From contig NZ_JPOF01000003.1 of the NCBI RefSeq assembly GCF_000733755.1, positions 434,001 to 498,000 on the forward strand: a DNA stretch of 64,000 nucleotides. The letters run 5' to 3'. Below, piece after piece: positions 46,167 through 54,577 of this stretch. This DNA is from Lachnoclostridium phytofermentans. Lineage in GTDB: Bacteria > Bacillota > Clostridia > Lachnospirales > Lachnospiraceae. Under the pieces are notes generated by a model. That model made no database searches. It was given only the letters and a program-made list of their open reading frames with translations, and was not told the origin of the DNA. A program made the translations under genes and the position numbers. Positions within the stretch are counted from its first letter, which is position 1; each line of letters begins with the position of its first letter.

Positions 46167-46362
46167 TCTCCTCCTCATATAAGACTAGCACTTTAAAATC
46201 ACTTAATAATTAGCTCCAACATAAAATTAATTCACATTTATTTTATTCCATATTATACCACTTATCTTTTGTCTTTTTTAGTTTGATAACACACTTAATA
46301 AGTTAACCTCAGCAGTTAAGGAACCTCTTGTTTACACAAGTCTATAAAGCAATCTGTTTATT

Positions 46363-47202
46363 TTAGTAGTTTCTAGAATTATTTTGATTTGTCGCTATTT
46401 TCTCGCAATGTTCATTTACCAATTGAACCATCACTCGTTTTTCATTATCTGAAAGCCATTCTCGTAATCTTGCTGCAGCAACAGGCAACTCCCATCGATT
46501 AATATCTTCAATATTTCTTTTTGAAATCATAAGATATTCTTTTATATATATCTTATATATATGATGTTGAAAAAAAGAAAATAGTTTTCTCAAAACCCAA
46601 GGTGCCTGTGCAACTTCTCCATACTTTAACATAATGCATGTACGCGCAACATCAGCACATGCATCCCCTCTGCAAGCGGTCATCCAATCTATAAAAACCG
46701 CTTTATTATCTGTTATCATAATATTCCCTGGATGAAAATCAAAATGGCATAATTCATCGCCTTCGGGCAACTGCATTAAATATTTTCGAACGATTTCCTT
46801 ATTTTCATTAGAAAGTACATCTACAGCATTGACATCCTCTTCTAGTTTCTCTTTTACTGTGCAGATATTATTTATAATCGGTATTTGTAAATCTAAATGG
46901 TAATGTGCTAATTTTTTTGCATAATCATTAATCTTCCACAACGAAGTCACCATGACTTTTAGCATATCTGTTCCTTTAATTTCTTCATATATTATTCCTA
47001 ATCTGTCATTTATCTCAACCATATCATATACTTTAGGAATACAATCTAATTTGTTTTGTATGTAATTACCATTTCGATATTCTCTTTCAATAATTTCTTT
47101 CGAAATTCCATGCCGAAACAATTTTAATATTTTATTATCATCAAGCCTGTATATTTCAGCTGTATTACCTTGCCCTATCATGTATTCTTTTTTGATTTCC
47201 AT
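46363..47202 (-). CDS. Aminoglycoside phosphotransferase-like kinase
   Basis: 279 residues. Kinase-like fold with N-terminal GQGNTAEIYRLDDNKILKLFR (nucleotide Gly loop and Lys), catalytic loop CHFDFHPGNIMIT with the catalytic Asp, and metal Asp in AVFIDWMTA. These are the conserved blocks of the APH/choline-kinase superfamily. The substrate could be an antibiotic, a sugar or a small amine. It is not in an operon. There is no close resemblance to a specific resistance enzyme. Confidence 0.85.
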   Translation of the reverse strand: MEIKKEYMIGQGNTAEIYRLDDNKILKLFRHGISKEIIEREYRNGNYIQNKLDCIPKVYDMVEINDRLGIIYEEIKGTDMLKVMVTSLWKINDYAKKLAHYHLDLQIPIINNICTVKEKLEEDVNAVDVLSNENKEIVRKYLMQLPEGDELCHFDFHPGNIMITDNKAVFIDWMTACRGDACADVARTCIMLKYGEVAQAPWVLRKLFSFFQHHIYKIYIKEYLMISKRNIEDINRWELPVAAARLREWLSDNEKRVMVQLVNEHCEKIATNQNNSRNY

Positions 47203-47536
47203 GTGGTTCCCCTCTATTCGATAGCATAAGTTATTTATATTACACTTTATCCAACCATAACGATAGGATTTCCATTGGGTATACCGATATGTTTACTTAG
47301 TTATTGCTGTTTAATTTATATCTAACTTTACATTAACATCAATTTCTTATTTGATAATCACGCTACAAATTCTAAATTCGGTTTAATAATGCTATTATAG
47401 CTAATATATGAAAAACATTCTACCATAATTTGTATATTTTAAAAAGACCTCTAGCACATGGTCACTTAATAATAATAAGCTTTTATAAAGATACACAAAT
47501 ATGAGATTACATACATCTAATAATCATATATATTAA

Positions 47537-47677
47537 ATGGTGGCATTTTCTATAAATGACAATCAGCAACTTGCTGATGAACTCAGAGAAAAATACATCA
47601 AACCTCTACCAGAAGGGAATTACACCAGCACCAGTAAAAAGGAAGAGTGTTGATGACCTTCTGGGTAAGCACTATTA
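47537..47677 (+). pseudogene. Short frameshifted gene relic
   Basis: One frame begins MVAFSINDNQQLADELREKY and reads on to PLPEGNYTS; a one-base shift continues as TPAPVKRKSVDDLLGKHY to a stop at 47675. The amino-acid composition looks protein-like, but the family was not recognised. Confidence 0.35.
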
Positions 47678-47692
47678 ACTTACTTATAAAGT

Positions 47693-47722
47693 TAAAAAAG
47701 AAGGTTCTTAACAAAGAACCCT
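47693..47722 (-). terminator. Terminator-like hairpin (minus strand)
   Basis: AAGGTTCTT and AAGAACCCT pair with one mismatch, and the minus-strand sequence continues with a T-run. It could serve the flavoprotein gene upstream on the same strand. Confidence 0.55.
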
Positions 47723-47932
47723 CTAATTCTGGCAATCTGCTTCATTACATTAACTAACTCCTAATAATCCAAATGGTTCCTGGTTCATACATGCAGCCGG
47801 TTTTGCTATTGTCCCATAACTCACTATCCACTTTTATGGATATTTTAAAGCTATTCGGTGAATCACTTTTTTAGCACGTATTACGACAATGATTTTTCTA
47901 GCCATTCATCCAGCATTCCATCCTCGTAGCTA

Positions 47933-48994
47933 CTACTTAATACTTTGTAACCCTGATTTCATGGCTAACTGTCTTAGAAATGGGTGAAACATTGCAGGAG
48001 ATTTTAGATTTTTTAAAAGTATATTTAGTTTAATCTTCTTTACTTTGTGTTCATATCTGCCCAAAAATCCTTCTATTCCCTCTTCCAAACTTTCTGCCAA
48101 GTATGCAGAACTTTTTAATGCATAGCTGATTCCTTCTGCTGAGCTAGGACTGATTGCACCTGCCGCTTCCCCAATCAGAGCTATCTTATCCCTTCCAACA
48201 TAAAATTGTGACACCTTCTTAGGTCTATAGATAAATGCACCCTCTGTTTTTATCTTATCCTTAAAATCAAAACCCAACTCTGTTAACTTTGTCTTTAATA
48301 TCTCGTACTTCTCTCTAGTATTCTCCCTTGGTCTAAGAGCCGCCCCTAATAATATATAATTGTCCTTAGGTATTACCCACGAATAAAAATCACTGATTTC
48401 TTCATCAAAGATAGCTGTGTAATAAGGTATGGGATTGGAACACTCATACCATTCCTGAATTGCAATGTAGGTTTCAGGCATATTAATATCTTTACTAATC
48501 GTCCGCCTTATCTTAGAAATGGCACCATCTGCACCTACAATAACTCTTGTTTTTGCAGTTATCTCTTGCCCCTTATCCTTATATCTAATTTCATAACCTT
48601 CTGGTATTTCTGTAAACCCCTTGAAAATAGCATTAAACTTTTTATCAACATTATCTGGAATGAAAGACACTAACCATCGGTCGAATTTTTCTCGATCCAT
48701 ATTATAATAGAATCTTTGATATAACCTTTCTAACTGATTCGTCAAATCTATCGTTCTCACCGCAAAAAGCTGCGGGTTCACTAATAGGTCCTTTGGAATT
48801 CCTAATCCCAACTTTGCAATCATTTTCTGTGCATCCGGGGATAATAATCCTCCACAACATTTATGAAAGTGATTTTGAGGATTTTCATTCTCCATATCTC
48901 TTTTATCTATTAATAGAACCTTATATCTACCTCCAATAAGTCGTGCAAGGTTAGAACCCGCAGGACCAGCCCCTACAATAACAATATCATACAT
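47933..48994 (-). CDS. FAD-dependent geranylgeranyl-reductase-like oxidoreductase
   Basis: 353 residues. The FAD-binding GxGxxG is at the start (VGAGPAGSNLARLI), followed by the segment FHKCCGGLLSPDAQ and the later FAD motifs GADGAISKIRR and IGEAAGAISPSSAEGISYALKSS. These match the geranylgeranyl reductase / digeranylgeranylglycerophospholipid reductase-like group. In Firmicutes the substrate is uncertain; lipid or quinone-like compounds are possible. It has no close partner gene. Confidence 0.85.
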   Translation of the reverse strand: MYDIVIVGAGPAGSNLARLIGGRYKVLLIDKRDMENENPQNHFHKCCGGLLSPDAQKMIAKLGLGIPKDLLVNPQLFAVRTIDLTNQLERLYQRFYYNMDREKFDRWLVSFIPDNVDKKFNAIFKGFTEIPEGYEIRYKDKGQEITAKTRVIVGADGAISKIRRTISKDINMPETYIAIQEWYECSNPIPYYTAIFDEEISDFYSWVIPKDNYILLGAALRPRENTREKYEILKTKLTELGFDFKDKIKTEGAFIYRPKKVSQFYVGRDKIALIGEAAGAISPSSAEGISYALKSSAYLAESLEEGIEGFLGRYEHKVKKIKLNILLKNLKSPAMFHPFLRQLAMKSGLQSIK

Positions 48995-49084
48995 AACTAC
49001 ACCTCATAAACTTCCTTTATTCCATATCTGAAAAAGGTACTTCTCTACCTTGTAAACTATGGAGAGTATACAAAAAACATTTCC

Positions 49085-49315
49085 TCATCCTTGCGATTCT
49101 TCCTCATATCTATATTCCAAAATATCACCCGGTTGACAATCAAGTGCTTTGCAAATGGCTTCTAACGTGGAAAATCGAATGGCTTTCGCTTTCCCATTCT
49201 TTAGTATAGAGAGGTTTGCCATAGTAATTCCAACCTTCTCCGTAAGTTCAGTTACGCTCATTTTTCGTTTCGCAAGCATAACATCAATATTAATTATTAT
49301 TGGCATGTTCTTCAC
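49085..49315 (-). CDS. Small XRE-type helix-turn-helix regulator (YozG-like)
   Basis: 76 residues. A single helix-turn-helix domain MSVTELTEKVGITMANLSILKNG with the typical second part IRFSTLEAICKALDCQPGDILEY. It follows the DUF2975 membrane protein by one base. YozG-like regulators paired with DUF2975 proteins are common in Firmicutes and presumably control the pair. Confidence 0.9.
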   Translation of the reverse strand: MKNMPIIINIDVMLAKRKMSVTELTEKVGITMANLSILKNGKAKAIRFSTLEAICKALDCQPGDILEYRYEEESQG

Positions 49316-49316
49316 C

Positions 49317-49793
49317 TCACACTGTCAAATCATTCTCAGATTTTATGTCAATTGCATCTTGCAATAACCTTTGAAGAACTGCAGCAAAGACAGCAATCAC
49401 CATACCAACGAAGACAGGTATCAATCCAAAGAATACAAGCCCTGGAGCATCATCTTTGTCCGCTACCAGATAAACAAATGGCATAATTATTACATAAACG
49501 AAGCTAAATGCACTGGCACAGCGCTTTATGCTCTTGAGCGCATTCACAGAAAGCTGTGAGAAAGCTATGTTATTATCAATGTAACATAAAAGTCGAAACG
49601 CATGATATAACGCAATGTAAAATGGGATAGCAGATACATAAGCGCCTGCTATCAATGGGTATAATATATGTGCGTAATCTTGATTGATGGGGTCAGTAAC
49701 CAGCTTCACAACCCCAAATATACATAAAGCAAGAACTGGACTTCCAATCAGAAAAATAGCAATTTTTAGAAAAATTGTTGAATACCGTTTCAT
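49317..49793 (-). CDS. DUF2975 membrane protein
   Basis: 158 residues from MKRYSTIFLKIA; GAGGTG lies 6 bases before the ATG at 49793. Four membrane helices at about 8-28, 42-66, 89-110 and 122-145. This is the usual partner of a small XRE regulator. The function of DUF2975 is not established. Confidence 0.85.
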   Translation of the reverse strand: MKRYSTIFLKIAIFLIGSPVLALCIFGVVKLVTDPINQDYAHILYPLIAGAYVSAIPFYIALYHAFRLLCYIDNNIAFSQLSVNALKSIKRCASAFSFVYVIIMPFVYLVADKDDAPGLVFFGLIPVFVGMVIAVFAAVLQRLLQDAIDIKSENDLTV

Positions 49794-49814
49794 AATAAAC
49801 ACCTCACATTTCAA

Positions 49815-50319
49815 TTATGTATTTAGAATATCACGTTATTTATCGTTTATCAATATATTTTTATTATTTTACATATGTTTTTTATTGAAATAGAATGTTG
49901 ATGTGTTTACATACAGAATTAATAGAATATATCGATAGGGTTGCATTCAGCTTGCATTTCGATTTGCAATTAAGGTAGAATATATTGATACTACTCACAT
50001 TCACATATTTCTGGAATGCCAGTCTTACATCATAAGTATAAAATATAGACATATCCCCCCTTTCCCCCAACTCTTTTAGGATATATGAATCTTAGGAAAG
50101 CAAAAAAAGACTGGTATCAACCAATCTTTTTGTAAGCCAAGGTACAACCACTCATAGATATTTAATTTTTTAAAAACTCAGTCTCTAATCGGAAGGATTG
50201 CATACGTTTCACAATCATACACCAATTCCGAGTAAAATAACTTACCGTGTGTAGCAGATCACTTTCATTATAGAAATAAAATTTCCCTAAAATATTTTTA
50301 TTTCTGCCTACTTATGCTT
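49815..50319. other. Gene-free interval
   Basis: No supported gene. Contains the terminator-like hairpin at 50103-50132; otherwise AT-rich with no signal seen. Confidence 0.5.
50103..50132. terminator. Terminator-like hairpin
   Basis: AAAAAGACTGG and CCAATCTTTTT pair with one wobble around TATCAA, with T on the right and A on the left, so it can end transcripts in either direction. Confidence 0.6.
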
Positions 50320-51144
50320 TTATTTTCTAACAGCCCTAATTGCTACATACGAATTCATATATTTATCGAATAGTCCACCACCGTCACAGTCTTCGAAAAT
50401 ATCAGTTATCTCAAAACCAGCTTTAATGATACCGCCTATCTGTTCTGTTAATGTATGGCTAAAAGCTATAGGTTTTTTCTCATCATACTTTTGTTTTAAC
50501 TTTTCTTCTGATAAATCTGTTAATGGATTAAACGGCAAGGAATGTCTTGTGATAAGAAAATCTTCCTTTTGATAATCTGGTTCAAACATGAAGACCTCTT
50601 CTTTTATAAAACCCATCATTAATATTCCACCGCTTTTAATAACTCTGGCACACTCCTCCCATAGAGGCTGAATATGCTCAATATAACAATTCGATACTGG
50701 ATGAAAAATCAAGTTAAATGAATTATCATTAAAAGGAAATTTTTTCGACATATCCGCTTTTACAATGTTTATTTCATATTTCTCACGCTCTGCAACAACT
50801 CTTTCATTATCAAGCTGTCTATCAGATAAATCCATAACCGTTACATTTGCGCCATGTGCAACAAATACTGGGCATTGTTGACCACCCCCGCTTGCTAAGC
50901 CTAACAGATTCATACCTTTTAAAGGTGGAAACCATTGTTCTGGCACCAGTTTCACTCCAGCTAAGGTGACCTTCAGCTCACCATGCTTAGCACATAAAAA
51001 TTCTTCATGGCTAATTGATGTGGCTTTGTCAGTCAAACATTCATTAATATTATCCCAGACCTGCGCAATTATGGATTGATAGTTAAGATTTGTAATAGTT
51101 CTATTATCATCTATTATCTTTTCTTTAAAATTTCCAATGCTCAT
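50320..51144 (-). CDS. SAM-dependent methyltransferase, class I
   Basis: 274 residues. Motif I is GLASGGGQQCPVFVAHGANVTVMDLSDRQL, binding SAM, followed by DMSKKFPFNDNSFNLIFHPVSNCYIEH (motif II with the substrate Asp). The fold is that of the Methyltransf_11 group. Substrate unknown (small molecule or metabolite). It is preceded by the dispersed hairpin copy 5 and by no other partner gene. Confidence 0.85.
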   Translation of the reverse strand: MSIGNFKEKIIDDNRTITNLNYQSIIAQVWDNINECLTDKATSISHEEFLCAKHGELKVTLAGVKLVPEQWFPPLKGMNLLGLASGGGQQCPVFVAHGANVTVMDLSDRQLDNERVVAEREKYEINIVKADMSKKFPFNDNSFNLIFHPVSNCYIEHIQPLWEECARVIKSGGILMMGFIKEEVFMFEPDYQKEDFLITRHSLPFNPLTDLSEEKLKQKYDEKKPIAFSHTLTEQIGGIIKAGFEITDIFEDCDGGGLFDKYMNSYVAIRAVRK

Positions 51145-51213
51145 TTTATGTATCCTCCATAGATTTCAGCTATTAATGACGGGAAATTGTATCGTGAATT
51201 TATTACCATATAT

Positions 51214-51250
51214 AAAAATGCACGCTTCGCGAAACTTTTCCATGTCATGA
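51214..51250. repeat. Dispersed hairpin repeat, copy 5
   Basis: AAAAATGCACGCTTCGCG facing CGCGAAACTTTTCCATG. The inner GCTTCGC tetraloop region is also present in copy 2. Confidence 0.5.
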
Positions 51251-51337
51251 ATAAAAATCGCAAACCCTTGTTTTATAATGATTTGCGATAATTTTTCATT
51301 AAACATGATACAGGATTTAAACTGTTTTTTCCTTATT

Positions 51338-51991
51338 CTAAACAATTCGAGAACGACTATGAATATAAAACTCTTCCTGACTCGGTTTGAATTTCTTCTC
51401 CATTTTCTCAAAAGCAGAATCAAATTTCTCTACTTCTTTCTCATCAATATCATAAACATCACTCTCTTTATAACACCATTTTTTCCCCTCAAGACTTCCT
51501 TCTCTTAGTTCTTTAACGAGCATGGCTGACGGATAGTAATCATTCTTTATGCATACATTATATTTTTTACAACTCTTAAAGCCACGTGAAACATAATTAT
51601 CGGGATTACCAAAAATTACAATCGTATCGTATCCTAATTCTTTTGCTTTTTCAAACGAATATTCTAGCAATAACTTTCCATATCCCATTCTTTGATATTC
51701 TGGAAGGACACTCACAGGACCAAACGTTAAAATCTGCTTTTCATACCCGTTTTCATCCATAAGCTTTGCTTTGGTGTACATTACATTCCCGATAATCATA
51801 TTATTTTCTTCAAGAACAAAATTTAATTCTGGTATAAAATCGGGATGATTCCTCATGATATGAACAAGATAATGTTCATTACATCCTGGAACATTCAGAT
51901 TCCAAAAAGCCTTCCTTGTCAATTCCTCTACTTCGCGCATATCCTTTGTCTGTTCATTTCTGATATTATATTTTGATTCTATAGTTACCAA
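51338..51991 (-). CDS. GNAT-family acetyltransferase
   Basis: 217 residues from a TTG at 51991 with GGAGGAGG 8 bases upstream; an alternative start TTG at 52009 overlaps the ribosome site. The acetyl-CoA motif VLPEYQRMGYGKLLLEYSFEKAKELGYDT is clear and the strand YVSRGFKSCKKY follows. The N-terminal part RNEQTKDMREVEELTRKAFW is the usual GNAT opening of a YhbS/N-acetyltransferase-like group. The substrate is unknown. Confidence 0.88.
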   Translation of the reverse strand: MVTIESKYNIRNEQTKDMREVEELTRKAFWNLNVPGCNEHYLVHIMRNHPDFIPELNFVLEENNMIIGNVMYTKAKLMDENGYEKQILTFGPVSVLPEYQRMGYGKLLLEYSFEKAKELGYDTIVIFGNPDNYVSRGFKSCKKYNVCIKNDYYPSAMLVKELREGSLEGKKWCYKESDVYDIDEKEVEKFDSAFEKMEKKFKPSQEEFYIHSRSRIV

Positions 51992-52089
51992 TTCCTTGTC
52001 CTCCTCCAAAAAATCCTATTTATCATCTCACAGAATTATACCATATAATATATTCTGTATTCTAGTTAAATCAATTACATGCTAGTATT

Positions 52090-52611
52090 CTACGCATTTA
52101 TTTCTAATTCATATTGATAGTCTGAAAACTCTAAATCTGTCCCACTCTTCTTATAGGATTTTTCACCAACTATCTTAAATCCAAGTTTTCTTACAATTGC
52201 ATTTGACGCTGCATTTTCCTTATTAACAACAACTGTTATTTTTTTAGCATTATGTTGTTTGGCATAATCTATCATCCCTTGTGCCATTTCTGTTGCATAA
52301 CCATTTCCCCAGAATTTTTTATGTACACAATATGCAATATCATATGCAACTCCATCTTCACTTGGTATAAAACTACATGTTCCAATTCTCTCGCCTGTCA
52401 TTTTTGATTCAGATATAAGATAACAACATGTCTCATCCTCTCCCAAAGTTTCCAATGATTTACGATATTCCTCATCCATATTCTCAAACGACGGGTCTGG
52501 TAAATACTCTCCCATTTCCGGGTCATTCCAGACACTCATTGCAAACCCAACATCCGTTTTTTCAAACCCTCTCAAATATAATCTTGGGGTAGTTACTTTT
52601 TCTATCTTCAT
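52090..52611 (-). CDS. GNAT-family acetyltransferase, RimJ/RimL type
   Basis: 173 residues from MKIEKVTTPRLYLRGFEKTD; AGAGG lies 8 bases before the ATG at 52611. TPRLYLRGFEKTD opening, the motif FWGNGYATEMAQGMIDYA for acetyl-CoA and the C-terminal NAASNAIVRKLGFKIVGEKSYKK are characteristic of RimJ/RimL-like protein or small-molecule acetyltransferases. It is co-directional with the other GNAT but separated by about 100 bp. Confidence 0.9.
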   Translation of the reverse strand: MKIEKVTTPRLYLRGFEKTDVGFAMSVWNDPEMGEYLPDPSFENMDEEYRKSLETLGEDETCCYLISESKMTGERIGTCSFIPSEDGVAYDIAYCVHKKFWGNGYATEMAQGMIDYAKQHNAKKITVVVNKENAASNAIVRKLGFKIVGEKSYKKSGTDLEFSDYQYELEINA

Positions 52612-53130
52612 ACTTGTAACCTCTATTAATCCTAGATTTTCTTTATATTGAAGCAATTTAATGTCCTTGCCCTCCAGTCATAGAAAGGGACTTTCCAGTA
52701 GATCCATTTTAAACGTACTCATATACATACTCAAATTAAATAGTGAAGCATTTTGTAAAGATTGCGTACTAATTAATCCTGCCTTTTAAGCTTTATCCTC
52801 TCTTTATTATCTTGCCACTGAATAGATAAATCCACATTCAAATAGCTTGAATGTCTTAAATTTCATATAGCCAATATTATAGTATTTTCTATATATTACC
52901 ACTCTCTTCTTCACCTCGTCAAATCTTATACGTTTAGAACCTACTATATCCCTGTTAAAATTCTATACTTTCCTCTGCTAAGACACTAGTACAATGTATA
53001 ACCTTTTATGAGAAGTGTAAATACTACACTTTCTCTTCAGTTTGTTCTGTGATTACCAGATTTGAACTGTTTGAACATTACCAGAACCCGCATAGAAAGG
53101 AGGTTTTTCAATCTCTGATACTGGTTGCAC
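52612..53130. other. Gene-free interval, left edge of the tRNA-Gly accessory region
   Basis: No gene. At its right end, 53073-53106, lies a decayed copy of the sequence found next to the integration core at 54469-54510 (see the att and element features). Confidence 0.5.
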
Positions 53131-53913
53131 CTAACTATTTATTAAACAATTGTTAAGTTCCAATATTCTATCACCAACATCTTCAGGGCAATGAGCATCC
53201 GATGCTGTAATGATTTTCACATTATTATTTTTCATTATTTTTAGCATTTCTTCATCCATACCTAGCGTAGCTGTATTAGGACAACGTCGAAATACTCCAC
53301 TATTTTGTTCTGCGTACATATTATTTTTTGAAAGCTCCTTTGCTAAACTATCATAATAATCCGTTAGAGAATATGATGGTTTTTGTCCAAAAAGTTTAAT
53401 CGAATCGGGATGAGCTATACCGTCATATATGCAGCTTTGAGCAAGTGAAATAGATGTTTCAAAATATCTATGATATATTTCATCGACATTAATTCTATTC
53501 CAATGCTCTGCCTTATGGTCAAAGGCAAAATCATCAACAAAATGAACGCTACCCAACAAGAAATCAAAATCTTTACCTTTAGTTAATTCTACAACTAAAT
53601 CTTCAAACTCTTTAAAATAGCATATCTCAAGACCAAACTTAATCTTAACAGGAAACTGATTATTTCTGATTTGTTTGATAAGTGACAAATAATTCTCTAG
53701 TTTCAAAACACCTGCATTTCTATGGAACCATGTATCTATATAATCGCTATATGCACAAACAGAATCATACATGGGAACAAATTCTTCAAACCGATAACAA
53801 TGCTCAAGAAGCCAAATCTCATCTAATTGCTTTTCAACTGCTTTGATAACGAATTGATTTACCCATTCGTGCGTATATTCTCCTCGTTCAATATGAATAT
53901 GACCATCTACCAT
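53131..53913 (-). CDS. PHP-domain phosphatase, histidinol-phosphatase-like
   Basis: 260 residues. The four metal-binding motifs of the PHP fold can be seen: DGHIH at the start, LEHCYRF, the LGSVHFVDDFAFD segment with a His, and IAHPDSIK, followed by ITASDAHCPEDVG near the C-terminus. The family removes phosphate from histidinol phosphate or other phosphate esters. No his genes are adjacent; it sits alone among integration remnants, so it may be cargo or an ancestral gene. Confidence 0.85.
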   Translation of the reverse strand: MVDGHIHIERGEYTHEWVNQFVIKAVEKQLDEIWLLEHCYRFEEFVPMYDSVCAYSDYIDTWFHRNAGVLKLENYLSLIKQIRNNQFPVKIKFGLEICYFKEFEDLVVELTKGKDFDFLLGSVHFVDDFAFDHKAEHWNRINVDEIYHRYFETSISLAQSCIYDGIAHPDSIKLFGQKPSYSLTDYYDSLAKELSKNNMYAEQNSGVFRRCPNTATLGMDEEMLKIMKNNNVKIITASDAHCPEDVGDRILELNNCLINS

Positions 53914-54071
53914 ACTACCACTTCCCTATTTATAATTTATTGAAGGAAATACCTTAATGATTTCAATTTTTTTCCAACTTAATAATATCATATTTGGTAA
54001 AATAATTAAACTAAATATTTCAGTAGTCTGTGTACACCAATTATTAATGCGTATCATCTACACTTTCTTAA

Positions 54072-54389
54072 ATGGTGTTTAATCCCGATGGTGAGTTTAT
54101 CTTTGAAAAGAATAGGGAACGACTAACTGCAAGAGCAGTAACCTATTGGCTAAGTAAATATTGCAGAGATGCAGGAATTACATATAAAAGTCCTCATTGC
54201 ATAAGAAGGACTACTGCAAGCCGATTAAGCAAGACTGGAATGCCACTTGATAAGATTCGGGATATGCTAGGACAAGTTGATGAGAAGACAACCCTTAGCT
54301 ATATTTACAATCCAAATACGGAACAAGAAAACTTGAACATTATGAATAATGCTCTGAATAGTAGCCACAAAAAGAACAAGAAAAATTAG
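54072..54389 (+). pseudogene. C-terminal fragment of a tyrosine integrase (element 1)
   Basis: 105 codons. It keeps ARAVTYWLSKYCRDAGITYKSPHCIRRTTASRLSK (the HxxR box) and SYIYNPNTEQENL with the nucleophile Tyr, but the LGH motif reads LGQVDEKTT, so the conserved His is Gln. The N-terminal two thirds, including the first catalytic Arg, are absent. It ends beside repeated TGCACAT motifs and the att copy at 54450, the usual place for an integrase gene. Confidence 0.8.
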
Positions 54390-54419
54390 TGCACATACGA
54401 TGCACATATCTGCGCACAC
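54389..54419. repeat. Direct repeats next to integrase 1 (candidate arm sites)
   Basis: GTGCACATA at 54389-54397, TGCACATA at 54401-54408 and TGCGCACAC at 54411-54419. Short direct repeats between an integrase gene and its att core are typical arm-type binding sites. Confidence 0.45.
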
Positions 54420-54423
54420 AAAA

Positions 54424-54448
54424 AATCCCTTGAAATTCAAGGGATTTC
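54424..54448. terminator. Hairpin before the left att copy
   Basis: AAATCCCTTG and CAAGGGATTT pair exactly around AAATT. It lies just after integrase fragment 1 and may end its transcript. Confidence 0.6.
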
Positions 54449-54449
54449 G

Positions 54450-54472
54450 TAAGCACGAGACGGGATTCGAAC
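54450..54472. other. att copy, duplicate of the tRNA-Gly 3' end
   Basis: 23 bp (TAAGCACGAGACGGGATTCG plus AAC) identical to the tRNA-Gly 3' end at 58202-58224. This is the standard signature of site-specific integration into a tRNA gene. Confidence 0.8.
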
Positions 54473-54491
54473 ATTCCCCGTCCTCTACAAA

Positions 54492-54510
54492 CCGCATAGA
54501 AAGGAGGTTT
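54492..54510. repeat. Conserved left-end segment shared with element 1
   Basis: CCGCATAGAAAGGAGGTTT, identical over 19 bp to 53088-53106, placed just inside the left att copy of element 2. It links elements 1 and 2 as members of one family. Confidence 0.6.
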
Positions 54511-54530
54511 CCAACACATCTTTTTTCTGC

Positions 54531-54550
54531 GGACTCAGGAGGGGACTCAA
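54531..54550. repeat. GGACTCA direct repeats, left end of element 2
   Basis: GGACTCA at 54531-54537 and GGACTCAA at 54543-54550; the same GGACTCAA occurs twice near the right end (58123, 58133). Candidate integrase arm sites. Confidence 0.5.
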
Positions 54551-54577
54551 GATGTACGTGAAAAATATATACTACTT

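Larger units (their letters stand above)
47203..47932. other. Gene-poor interval of 730 bp with relics
   Basis: No intact gene. It holds a short frameshifted relic on the plus strand at 47537-47677 and a hairpin at 47693-47722. A few minus-strand codons near 47760-47930 also look protein-like but cannot be assigned. Confidence 0.5.
53067..54472. mobile_element. Decayed integrative element 1 at tRNA-Gly
   Basis: Interval from a decayed left end (53073-53106, including CCGCATAGAAAGGAGGTTT at 53088-53106) to the att copy at 54450-54472. It contains a PHP-family phosphatase gene and, next to the right att copy, the C-terminal fragment of a tyrosine integrase. Same-side placement of the integrase next to the core repeat, as in element 2, supports a shared element family. 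The exact left edge is uncertain. Confidence 0.35.
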
